From Arcticibacterium luteifluviistationis (GTDB lineage: Bacteria > Bacteroidota > Bacteroidia > Cytophagales > Spirosomataceae): a DNA stretch of 64,000 nucleotides. Shown here piece by piece: positions 57,101-64,000 of the stretch; the stretch's first letter is position 1; every line of letters starts with the position of its first letter. A model generated the notes under the pieces. That model did not search any database, had not been told where the DNA came from, and was given only the letters and a program-made list of their open reading frames with translations. The stretch lies in NCBI RefSeq assembly GCF_003258705.1, contig NZ_CP029480.1:3410001-3474000 (forward strand). The letters run 5' to 3'. Position numbers and translations under genes: made by a program.

Positions 57101-57166
57101 AGTCTTTCTGGTAATGTTACTCCTTCTACTTGGTCGGCAACATTCGGATTAAATGTTAAATTTTAA
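54140..57166 (+). CDS. SusC/RagA-family TonB-linked outer-membrane protein (locus 3)
   Basis: 1,008-residue TonB-dependent channel. The N-terminus is long before the signal helix (TRVWQFTLASSSVVLLFLLA), cleaved near SVAQ (about 41). Carboxypeptidase-regulatory-like domain 42-125, signature EEVVVVGYGTVRKSQLTGAIS, plug about 140-245 (RGRRSFGASNDPLYVLDGIPL), barrel to FGLNVKF. It is a full-length paralogue of the SusC at 48918 and lies after a terminator, so it has a separate transcript. The substrate cannot be deduced. Confidence 0.96.
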   Translation: MKKIRLSSTAGSFKTRVWQFTLASSSVVLLFLLASLQSVAQVTGTVGGDDTPELPGVSVVVKGTTIGTTTDINGKYSIAAPSNSTLTFSFVGYLPQEVVVGNQSVINVTLNTDAAALEEVVVVGYGTVRKSQLTGAISTVKAKDITDLPIENTQQALQGRIAGVDVMQAGSKPGTEPRVVIRGRRSFGASNDPLYVLDGIPLATGTGDINPNDIASMEVLKDASATAIYGARGANGVVLITSKRGTKGKPVVYYDAYFGVSKAHDIIDLMDGDQFANTKREAYRQADGTIPNDDLIFTAVELESIALGRSTDYLDDMLQTGTKMNHQIGFAGGNDRSQFYMSLNYYKDNGIIPNQDYNRNVLRVNLDHQVTKNIKIGLSSFMNYSIRNGENFNPLGGAYRENPLGQPYNEDGTLNFLPTEDGLRSNPFSELVDGAVVNQRKSNRIFAGIYAEWDILKNLKYRFNFGPDIRNDKYDNFLGTFTNAVRLGPPRASTLNTDVFNYTVENILSYDKELLGNHKLNITGVQSLQRDHTEFNSVSVEGIPSETQQYNSVGTATTILGVESGLSEWTILSYMARVNYGINDKYLLTASMRADGASRFGANTKWGYFPAVAVAWNMSEESFIKNIPAIDLMKFRVSYGSIGNQGIDPYQTQGLLTQTAYNFGNNAAFGYAPGTIGNPDLKWETSTTANVGLDFSLFSGRVYGSLEYYNTNTSDLLLSRNLPTSTGFSLVTTNVGKTRNSGFEGTISTVNVSKSNSFKWSTDFTFFTNKEEIVELANGKVDDVGNGWFIGQPLSVIYDYEQQGIWQTNEADLAASYGGVPGEVRIVDQNNDGAINSDDRVIQGSGVPKFSGGITNRLKYKNWDFSAFVYARLGQTIRSSFHTSYNTLFGRYNNIDVDYWTPTNPVNTFPKPNQNQESPKWNSSLNIFDGSFVKVRNINLGYNFAEAAAKKLGMQSLRLYTSIQQPFIFSSFISKYSGSDPETDFDASLSGNVTPSTWSATFGLNVKF

Positions 57167-57179
57167 AAATTAAGCAACA

Positions 57180-58862
57180 ATGAAAAATATAAAACAAACA
57201 CTATTCAGAAAGATGAAGAGTTTAAGAGTGGTAGCGTTGCTTTTAGTTACGTTACTAACAGGACAATCCTGTGAGGATGTCTTAACAGAAAATGTTATTA
57301 CAGACATCGGTAATGATTACATCAACTCCCCTGTTGGATTTGAGGATGCCGTTAGGGCCTCTTATTCCTACCTAAGAGCCTATTATGGCCAAGAAATGGG
57401 AATGACCATGATGCAAATGGGAACCGACACCTACACACATGGTGCAGATGGTAGCTATAAAAAATGGGATAGATATGAGTCTGACCTAGACGGTAGAGAT
57501 AATTTTGTAAGAACCCTATGGGCTTCATATTACCAAGGTATTAACACTTGTAATGCCATAATAGAACGTGGGCCAAACATAGAAGGCATAAATGCTGCTA
57601 CGCTTAAAACAAGAATAGCAGAAGCAAAAGCTTTAAGAGCTCACTTTTACTTTGTACTAGTTCAGCACTATGGTGGTTTAGATTTAAGATTAACAGAATC
57701 TATTGGTCCTATCACCGAAATAACTCGTTCCACAGAAGAAGCTGTTTATACTCAAATTTTAGCTGATTATGCAGCAGCATTACCTGACCTTCCAGCCACA
57801 AGTGGCGAATGGGGAAGATATACTCAGTTGGCTGTAGAATCTATGCTTGTAAAAGTACATATGGCTCGTGCTACTCGTTCTTTTGGTGGTGGAGCTGCTG
57901 ATTTTGCTAAAGCAGAGCAATACGGAAAGAATGTTATCAATAATTATGATAGAGCCTTAGTTTCTGATTACTCGGAATTATTTGATTTAGGCAATGACGA
58001 AAACTCTGAAACTCTATTTTCTATTCAGTTTAGCTATGACCTATTAACTGCTGGTGGATATGGTAACAGATGGCACCTATACTACTTAATGGAGTATGAT
58101 ACGCAGCCGGGTATGAGTCGTGTGCTAGAAGTTGGTCGTCCTTGGAAACGTTTAAGACCAACAGACTATACGTACAATATAGCTTTTGCTAACAGAACAG
58201 ATGATGCTCGTTATGATAAAAGCTTTAAGAAAGTGTATTATGCTACACGTGCAGGCACTTTCACCACCTCTTTAGATAAATCTAAAGATGAAATTACTGT
58301 TGCCGTAGGTGATACCGCTATTTACATGCCTGGTTTTGAAATGTCAGAATCGGAAAGAGCAAAAAGACCTTACCAAGTATATACGCCAAGTATGTATCAG
58401 GAAAAGCAATTCTCTACAATAAGTAAATTCTTAGACCCATTAAGAGCTAGTATTAATGAAACCGGCGGAGGTAGAGACTTTATGGTCACTCGTCTTGGTG
58501 ACATCTATCTTAATGTAGCAGAATGTTTAATTCAGCAAGGTAAAAATGCTGAAGCTGTAAACTACATTAATCCAGTACGTAGAAGAGCTGCAGTAGCAGG
58601 TCACGAAGCTGACATGGAAATAACAGCAGACCAAGCTACAATGGACTTCATCATGGATGAAAGAGCTAGAGAGCTTTTAGGTGAAGGTCACAGATGGACT
58701 GACCTTAAGCGTTGGGGTAAATTAGTAGAAAGAGTAAAAGCTTATAACCCTAATGGAGGTGTTAATATTGAAGAAATGCATAATTTGAGACCAATACCAC
58801 AAGAGCAAATTGACCTTGTGGATGGCGGTGATACTTCATTCCCTCAAAACCCTGGGTACTAA
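57180..58862 (+). CDS. SusD/RagB-family outer-membrane lipoprotein (locus 3)
   Basis: 560-residue surface lipoprotein; lipobox LTGQSC (Cys about 31) followed by EDVLTENVITDIGNDYI, which parallels the locus-2 protein. The shared core motifs NTCNAIIERGP, RAHFYFVLVQHYGGLDLRL and the C-terminal RARELLGEGHRWTDLKRWG mark it as classical RagB/SusD. It begins 13 bp after the susC stop and ends ahead of a bidirectional terminator. Confidence 0.95.
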   Translation: MKNIKQTLFRKMKSLRVVALLLVTLLTGQSCEDVLTENVITDIGNDYINSPVGFEDAVRASYSYLRAYYGQEMGMTMMQMGTDTYTHGADGSYKKWDRYESDLDGRDNFVRTLWASYYQGINTCNAIIERGPNIEGINAATLKTRIAEAKALRAHFYFVLVQHYGGLDLRLTESIGPITEITRSTEEAVYTQILADYAAALPDLPATSGEWGRYTQLAVESMLVKVHMARATRSFGGGAADFAKAEQYGKNVINNYDRALVSDYSELFDLGNDENSETLFSIQFSYDLLTAGGYGNRWHLYYLMEYDTQPGMSRVLEVGRPWKRLRPTDYTYNIAFANRTDDARYDKSFKKVYYATRAGTFTTSLDKSKDEITVAVGDTAIYMPGFEMSESERAKRPYQVYTPSMYQEKQFSTISKFLDPLRASINETGGGRDFMVTRLGDIYLNVAECLIQQGKNAEAVNYINPVRRRAAVAGHEADMEITADQATMDFIMDERARELLGEGHRWTDLKRWGKLVERVKAYNPNGGVNIEEMHNLRPIPQEQIDLVDGGDTSFPQNPGY

Positions 58863-58893
58863 TAATTATTTTAGTTTGTAATAAGATAAATAG

Positions 58894-58927
58894 GGCATCT
58901 CCTTCACGGGAGATGCCTTTATTTTTT
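58894..58927. terminator. Bidirectional terminator between susD and convergent small gene
   Basis: GGCATCTCC/GGAGATGCC form a 9-bp stem with a 6-nt loop, followed by TTTATTTTTT on the plus strand. The minus-strand reading is less T-rich. Confidence 0.88.
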
Positions 58928-59206
58928 GAGACGAATTACTTGAGGACTTTTATTGGATATTCTTTCAATAATTCCCCTAGCCTCTAAATCAAGCTTTACA
59001 GAAACAAAATACCAGCCTACCTTTCCTTCAAAACTTGGCTGTAATTCATTTTTAGCTTCTTCAAATAAGTGCGAAAATGCTATGTCTCCCCTTTCTTTGA
59101 GAGCCATTAAAATATAATTCTTAAGTGTATTATATTTCTCTACATCAATATTAACTCCGTTTTTCCCTTCAGGATGAAGCGTAAGTATCTTCTCTGATTT
59201 TGCCAT
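58919..59206 (-). CDS. Small conserved protein (DUF6958-like)
   Basis: 95-residue cytoplasmic protein without a signal or membrane helix. It opens LTLHPEGKNGVNIDVEKYNT and has a winged-helix-like pattern (FSHLFEEAKNEL, then VKLDLEARGIIERI). It resembles small proteins grouped as DUF6958; function unknown, and that family call is from memory. It is 20 bp downstream of the acyltransferase gene. Confidence 0.75.
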   Translation of the reverse strand: MAKSEKILTLHPEGKNGVNIDVEKYNTLKNYILMALKERGDIAFSHLFEEAKNELQPSFEGKVGWYFVSVKLDLEARGIIERISNKSPQVIRLKK

Positions 59207-59226
59207 AAGATAGGTACGTTTTACAC

Positions 59227-60333
59227 TTACTTTATACCAAAAAGCAAGTGTAACAATTTAACTCTCTTTATTATAAATTCATAAAGAATCCAAGTCAAAC
59301 CAAAAGTACCCAGCACTAAGACAAACATTTTTATAGCGTAATAAATGTTCAAGTCCACCAAATAGAAAGCTAAAAGCATCATTACAGTTTGATGCAAAAT
59401 ATAAAAAGGATACACCGCCTTATTTCTATAAGTTAAAAGCTCACTTGGCTTATTAAGGTACTTTGAAGCAAAACCAAAGATGGCCAATATCCACGCCCAA
59501 CAGTTTATCTGTCTAGCTATAGGAATCCAGAAACTCGGGTCTAAATTATACCAAAGCCAAACCAAGCAAGGCAAAGCTACCATTCCCATTATGAATGAAA
59601 TGTATCGCAGTTTTTCCACGGTTTGCCAGAAAACCTCTTTTACGCTCACCAAAAGAAATCCATATATGAATAAAGTAAAAAACCAGGTCAATGCGTACCA
59701 ATCTCCTACCAAAGCATGTGTTACAGGGTAATCGCCTTCTAAAAATAGGTCTATCAATATTAAGGGAATAGCAAACAAGTATAGCAGTCCAGCCCTTTTC
59801 TTGAAGCTTCTTTTTAGAAATAAAACTACGCTATTATCTTCTTTTCTAAGCCAAAGAAATAGCGGAAGAGCGGCTAGAGACATCAGAAATAAATAAGGTA
59901 AAAACCACAAGTGATGCCAACTAAAATTTCCATCGGGATATGGTCCTGTATTAAAAATAGAAGGGTAAAAATCGAAGAAACTGGTATAAGCGGCTCCATT
60001 ATAAATACGCTCTAGATAAACCTGCGGTGGTACTATCAACAAAATACCCATCACCAAAGGAATAAAAAGCCGTTTAAATCTTTCAAAAGCAAAACCTCCT
60101 CCACTTTTCTTCGATAATGCATAACTAGTACCTATACCAGAAACCACAAAAAGTATAGGAAGTCGCCATTGATTCACAAAAATCATAGGCCACTTAATCC
60201 AGTCTACAATGACATTATTTTTCAGATGGAAACCCCACTCTACAAAGAGCATTCCTACATGATAAAAAATCAGGATATCGAATACGATAACTCTTATCCA
60301 ATCAATGTCGTGGCGACGTGTTTTACTATGCAT
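59227..60333 (-). CDS. Acyltransferase_3-family membrane protein
   Basis: 368-residue inner-membrane protein with about ten helices. The N-terminal motif RRHDIDWIRVIVFDILIFYH carries the usual Arg/Asp and His residues of acyltransferase family 3 (OafA/OpgC type), which transfer acyl groups to sugars at the membrane. The central FSWHHLWFLPYLF motif also fits. It lies 35 bp downstream of a sialate O-acetylesterase gene: one product could add acyl groups and the other remove them, but that link is inference. Confidence 0.9.
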   Translation of the reverse strand: MHSKTRRHDIDWIRVIVFDILIFYHVGMLFVEWGFHLKNNVIVDWIKWPMIFVNQWRLPILFVVSGIGTSYALSKKSGGGFAFERFKRLFIPLVMGILLIVPPQVYLERIYNGAAYTSFFDFYPSIFNTGPYPDGNFSWHHLWFLPYLFLMSLAALPLFLWLRKEDNSVVLFLKRSFKKRAGLLYLFAIPLILIDLFLEGDYPVTHALVGDWYALTWFFTLFIYGFLLVSVKEVFWQTVEKLRYISFIMGMVALPCLVWLWYNLDPSFWIPIARQINCWAWILAIFGFASKYLNKPSELLTYRNKAVYPFYILHQTVMMLLAFYLVDLNIYYAIKMFVLVLGTFGLTWILYEFIIKRVKLLHLLFGIK

Positions 60334-60368
60334 CTTTCATGGATGAGCATATTGGTCAAATGGTTGCT

Positions 60369-62327
60369 TTATTCAAAATGACTATCCTCTGTAATGCCTT
60401 TCCATGAGTCTGTTCTAAACGGAGAGGCTGGAAGGTTTTCTTTATTAAACAAATTAGCGTCTACAGGAGAGTTTGACCAGCCGTATCTTACCGCCATAGG
60501 TGCTTTAACCATCGGATGTGAAACCACGACTGTATTTCCTATAATTTTAGACTCCGCGAAATAGAATTTCTTATCTGCTCCTGCTATTTCATATCCTTCT
60601 AGGTTTCCGTACTTATTATTTACCTTTAAACCTCCTCCAACATTATCAAAGCTAAGAACAGCTCTTCTTCCTTTTACCTTCATACTTTTAAAAGTAGGCC
60701 CGCTAAAAACTACATTTTTACCATAAGCTACCTTTTCTGCAGAAAGTGCCATCCTAAGCCCTACATCTTGCTTGTTTCTTGGGTGAATATCTTTCGGGTT
60801 GCCAATGTCAATAGTCACTACTTCGCCCGTTTTAGGTAGCTTTAAGGCCATACTTTGAGCTTCTCTTAGCTCTGCCCAGTCTGAACCTGAATTACTATCA
60901 TTGAAAGCCCCATAGCTAGAAAGCTGTACCCAGAAAAAAGGCAACTCTTCTTTCCATTTATCTCGCCAGTCATTAATTAAAAGCGGAAAGGCTTTTCTAT
61001 AATCGTAAGCTCTTCCGGCATTAGACTCACCTTGATACCAAAGAACACCTTTCAAGCCTAAACCTACCACTGGTGCTATCATGGCATTATAACATAGCGT
61101 ACCTTCATTATTCATCCATGGCATATATTTTCTTGAAGACTCCCAACTTGGTCTAGCTTTCCAGTCTGAATCCATTAGAGGAATGGATGAATCTGTAAAG
61201 GAGAGTTTATATTTCTCAGCACCGTAACTTAAACCTAAGTCTGTATTACCTGGACCTCTGTTGGCCGAAAACTTAACTAGCAAACTATTTTCGCCTTGCT
61301 TCCATACTCCTTTCGGAATTTTGAATTTAATAAGGGCTTCATGATAGCCTTGATAAACCAATTTCCCGTTAACATAAAATGCTATATCGCCCGTGGTCTC
61401 ACCAAAGCTTACTTCAGAAATAGACTCCGCTTGCTCTGCCGTAAGTTCTAAGGTCTTTTGAATATAAACGGTACCTCTAAATGATGGCACACCTTTCCAA
61501 TCCCAACTTCCCATTGGCCCAATAGCTGTCCAGTCGGAGAAGTCGTAGGTTGGTTTTAGGTAATCTTGCTCATTAAGCGTAGTGCTGTCAAAGTCTTTAG
61601 AACCATGAAAACGTTCAATGGTCTTTTTCTCCATTTTTATGTCTGAAGCTGCTCTGTCAGTTGGCATGTTTTCGGCATAGTCTTTCAGCACTTCTGATGT
61701 CAACATAGCCGATTTGCTTATCCAAGTTTCTACATGCGAGCCTCCCCATGCGGAGTTTACCAAACCAACTGGCACACCTAAATCTTGTGAAAGCTTTCTG
61801 GCAAAGAAATAACCCACTGCCGTAAAGTCACCTACCGTCTTAGGATTACAAACCTCCCATTCTCTATCTGCAAAGTCTTTTTCTGGCGTAAAGGCCGTAG
61901 CTTTTGGAATTAAAATATGACGAATAAGTGGGTGATTTCCTTTTTTAACTTCCTCTGCGGCATTATCAACATTCCAAACCTTCCATTCCATATTCGACTG
62001 ACCAGAGCATAGCCAAACCTCTCCCATCAGAATATCTGAAAAGGAAACATTTTCATCTCTATCTGAGATTTTCATTGTCAATGGCTTTAAGTCTGCTGAG
62101 GCCGAACCTAAAAGTAAAGACCAATTTCCGTCCACATCTGCACTGGTTTGATATGACTCCCCATTAAACTGCACTTGTACTTTTTCATTTGGTGTATTCC
62201 AACCCCAAACATGAATGGGCTTATCTCTTTGAAGAACCATGTGGTCTCCAAAAATATTGGCAACCTTTAATTGAGCAAAAGCGGTAGAGCTCAAAAAGAA
62301 TAAAAGAAGGCTTAAAATCTTATTCAT
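60369..62327 (-). CDS. Sialate O-acetylesterase, exported
   Basis: 652 residues from the ATG at 62327 (MNKILSLLLFF); the frame runs further upstream but lacks a signal there. Signal peptide cleaved near TAFAQ (19). The SASA/SGNH-hydrolase core shows block I EVWLCSGQSNMEWKV with the nucleophile Ser, GVLWYQGESNAGRAYDYR, and DIHPRNKQDVG near the end, with the catalytic Asp/His pair DIHP. An inserted beta domain interrupts the esterase core (about 255-370; sandwich with GTVYIQKTLELTAEQ). It removes O-acetyl groups from sialic acids or other acetylated glycans. It lies upstream of the acyltransferase gene. Confidence 0.93.
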   Translation of the reverse strand: MNKILSLLLFFLSSTAFAQLKVANIFGDHMVLQRDKPIHVWGWNTPNEKVQVQFNGESYQTSADVDGNWSLLLGSASADLKPLTMKISDRDENVSFSDILMGEVWLCSGQSNMEWKVWNVDNAAEEVKKGNHPLIRHILIPKATAFTPEKDFADREWEVCNPKTVGDFTAVGYFFARKLSQDLGVPVGLVNSAWGGSHVETWISKSAMLTSEVLKDYAENMPTDRAASDIKMEKKTIERFHGSKDFDSTTLNEQDYLKPTYDFSDWTAIGPMGSWDWKGVPSFRGTVYIQKTLELTAEQAESISEVSFGETTGDIAFYVNGKLVYQGYHEALIKFKIPKGVWKQGENSLLVKFSANRGPGNTDLGLSYGAEKYKLSFTDSSIPLMDSDWKARPSWESSRKYMPWMNNEGTLCYNAMIAPVVGLGLKGVLWYQGESNAGRAYDYRKAFPLLINDWRDKWKEELPFFWVQLSSYGAFNDSNSGSDWAELREAQSMALKLPKTGEVVTIDIGNPKDIHPRNKQDVGLRMALSAEKVAYGKNVVFSGPTFKSMKVKGRRAVLSFDNVGGGLKVNNKYGNLEGYEIAGADKKFYFAESKIIGNTVVVSHPMVKAPMAVRYGWSNSPVDANLFNKENLPASPFRTDSWKGITEDSHFE

Positions 62328-62438
62328 CGAATTTATGTTTTGGCTTAGGGATAGCAGCGGCATCCTTTTTTTGGTGCGGCTGGATAAGTGTTTAGAAAAA
62401 AAAGATATAGCGGATAGCCTGACCCTTTGGGTAAGCCC

Positions 62439-63722
62439 CTAATCATCAATTGACTGAAAAACCATCTGTCTAAACATGTCGCCAGTATAGTCTCCACCAG
62501 TTTGCTGCGTCTGCTTCATGATGATACCAATGGTGTTTTCAACCGGGTCAGCAAAATACTGTGTATTAAAATAACCACCCCAACGGAAAGTGCCTTCGCT
62601 ACCTTTTCCCCCATCTGCAGCTCCCTTTTCATTAAGAATAGAAAATCCTAAACCAAATCCAGCATCTTTGCCAAACAGCTCTCCTACTTGGTTTTCAAGC
62701 ATGAATTCCACAGTTTTTCTAGAAAGAAGCCTGGTACCGTTTAGTTCACCACCGTTTAGGTACATCTGTAAAAATGTAGCATAATCAAATACTGTACTGG
62801 ACAAACCCGCTCCTCCAGAGAAGAAAGTTTTTGCTCCAGTTTTAGGATAATTTACATCGTAAAAATCATCAGAAAAAGGTATCCACTTATCATCCCTTTT
62901 GGTTTGAACTTCTACTAATCTGTTAGCCTTGCCTTTTGGCAGATAAAAGTAAGTATCGTTCATGCCCAAAGGTTTAAAAATGTGCTGCGAAAGGTACTCG
63001 TCCAGTTTCATTCCTGAGATAACCTCCACAAAATAACCTAATACATCAATACCTTCAGAATATACATAAGCCTCTCCTGGCACATGATGAAGTGGCAATT
63101 TTGCCAGTTTTTTTACGCTTTCGCCAATTGGAATATCCTCCGTGGTGAAAAGGTCTGTCACGCCTGCTTTTTTATAAATCGCTTTGAAGCTTTGGTCACT
63201 GTCAATAACACCATAGCCTAAACCTGAAGTATGGTTCATTAGCTGTCTAATGGTAATCTCTCTACCAGCCGGCTTAGTGGTATACGAACTATCTTTTAGG
63301 TTAAACCTGTCTAACAATGTAGGGTTCTTAAACTCCGGAATGTACTTTGAAATAGGGTCGTCAAGAAAGAAATGACCTTCTTCCCATAACATCATAACGG
63401 CCGTGGTGGTGATTGCTTTTGATTGTGAAGCTATTCTGAAAATGCTGTTTGTTTCAAAAGCTTTTTTTGCCTGAACATCTGACTGACCAAATGCCTTTTG
63501 GTATACTATTTTGCCATTTCGGGTAATGATGGCAACGGCACCCGGAATCACGTTTTCTGCCATGGATCTATTAATCATGGCGTCTATCCTATCTAATCGC
63601 TGGCCAGACATACCAACCGACTCTGGCGAAGCCGCAGTTAATGGGCCACTTTTTTGTATAGATGGAGTTTGAGAATAGGCCGTGCAGCAGACAGCCATAA
63701 GAACAAAGAGTATTTTTTTCAT
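62439..63722 (-). CDS. Exported serine hydrolase (beta-lactamase class C family)
   Basis: 427 residues from the ATG at 63722 (MKKILFVLMAVC); a start nine codons upstream is less likely. Signal peptide cleaved near TAYSQ (17). Catalytic motif SQSK at 99-102 (Ser99 nucleophile, Lys102 base) and a Tyr motif YSEG as the second catalytic element. This is the class C beta-lactamase/DD-peptidase/esterase fold; in the YSEG motif the usual Asn is replaced by Glu, and I see no classical KTG, so beta-lactam hydrolysis should not be assumed. A 111-bp gap separates it from the esterase gene. Confidence 0.92.
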   Translation of the reverse strand: MKKILFVLMAVCCTAYSQTPSIQKSGPLTAASPESVGMSGQRLDRIDAMINRSMAENVIPGAVAIITRNGKIVYQKAFGQSDVQAKKAFETNSIFRIASQSKAITTTAVMMLWEEGHFFLDDPISKYIPEFKNPTLLDRFNLKDSSYTTKPAGREITIRQLMNHTSGLGYGVIDSDQSFKAIYKKAGVTDLFTTEDIPIGESVKKLAKLPLHHVPGEAYVYSEGIDVLGYFVEVISGMKLDEYLSQHIFKPLGMNDTYFYLPKGKANRLVEVQTKRDDKWIPFSDDFYDVNYPKTGAKTFFSGGAGLSSTVFDYATFLQMYLNGGELNGTRLLSRKTVEFMLENQVGELFGKDAGFGLGFSILNEKGAADGGKGSEGTFRWGGYFNTQYFADPVENTIGIIMKQTQQTGGDYTGDMFRQMVFQSIDD

Positions 63723-63853
63723 TTTAAAAGGGTAGTTGAATATTATCAAAAATAAGAATTTATAAGACTAGAAAGAAGAATATGCGGCTAGGCGTTTATA
63801 CTTAAAAGGGGTTAGAAAAAGAAATACTACCTTTACAGCCATAAGCTCCCTGT

Positions 63854-64000
63854 ATGACCAAAAGAATGAAAACCAAAGTCAAGAAAACTGTCCTTTATGG
63901 ACTACTTTTCATGGCTTCCAAGTGGACAATAACTGCTCTTCTTTACTACTCTGGTTTTTGGTCTTATTGGTTTTTATTGCTCTTCCCTATTGCTGACACC
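63854..64000 (+). CDS. Membrane protein, 5' part only (runs off the right edge)
   Basis: An ATG at 63854 (or 63866) opens a frame of 49 codons to the window end with no stop. It starts MTKRMKTKVKKT, a basic N-terminus, followed by strongly hydrophobic residues rich in Phe, Tyr, Leu and Trp, so an N-terminal membrane helix. It is divergent from the serine hydrolase gene. Too short to assign a family. Confidence 0.5.
   Translation, partial: MTKRMKTKVKKTVLYGLLFMASKWTITALLYYSGFWSYWFLLLFPIADT

Noticed and set aside
48918-58862. Complete polysaccharide utilisation locus
   Set aside because: No carbohydrate-active enzyme or dedicated regulator is present within or next to the two SusCD pairs, so the sequence supports only transporters.
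62439-63722. Antibiotic-resistance beta-lactamase
   Set aside because: Only the fold and SxxK motif support the family; the Tyr motif is altered and no KTG motif is evident, so an esterase or peptidase role is at least as likely.

Overview
The window looks like chromosomal DNA from a Bacteroidota bacterium, most likely an aerobic member of the Cytophagales; this rests on gene content and not on a marker-gene comparison. The indicators are an AT-rich sequence, three SusC/SusD outer-membrane uptake pairs, a C-terminal type IX secretion (T9SS) sorting domain, a Bacteroidota-type LptD, promoter -7 motifs of the TAnnTTTG kind, and almost no Shine-Dalgarno sequences. No rRNA, tRNA, CRISPR array, integrase or insertion sequence was recognised.

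Region by region. 1-8366 (minus) is most of a giant secreted multidomain protein. It runs off the left edge and contains eight tandem 79-residue Ig-like repeats. Upstream of it lies a vanadium-haloperoxidase/PAP2-like exported protein (8.4-9.9 kb). argH (10.2-11.6 kb), a Cys-rich secreted protein of unknown function (11.7-13.2 kb) and a PfkB-family kinase (13.4-14.3 kb) follow. 14.3-19.2 kb is a cell-envelope block: LptD-like protein, N-acetylmuramoyl-L-alanine amidase and an MCE/MlaD protein. 19.2-21.7 kb is a translationally coupled operon of a PadR regulator and three paralogous membrane proteins. A CvfB-like S1 protein and lysS follow.

24.5-34.6 kb is a regulated nutrient-uptake locus. 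A 656-bp non-coding leader holds a perfect 8-bp operator-like palindrome and a set of RNA-like stems. It is followed by SusC, SusD, a small lipoprotein, a Tat-exported PLP aminotransferase, an AEC-type permease, an Lrp/AsnC regulator, a TSUP permease and a rhodanese. 34.7-40.3 kb encodes exported hydrolases: a GH20 hexosaminidase, a sulfatase and a gamma-glutamyltransferase. 40.4-48.6 kb is mostly housekeeping: a barrel-like protein, a MacB-type permease, an M1 peptidase with a T9SS tail, frr, pyrH, a DMT permease and a lipoprotein with two thioredoxin-like domains.

48.9-58.9 kb holds two tandem, paralogous SusC/SusD pairs with no adjacent enzyme or regulator. The right end (58.9-63.7 kb, minus) encodes a small conserved protein, an acyltransferase, a sialate O-acetylesterase and a serine beta-lactamase-like hydrolase. 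A membrane-protein gene starts at 63,854 and runs off the right edge.

Taken together the window describes a surface-active heterotroph that imports oligomers through TonB-dependent SusCD systems and trims glycans and peptides outside the cell. The least explained parts are the giant repeat protein, the structured leader before the first susC together with its exported aminotransferase, and the PadR operon with three paralogues.
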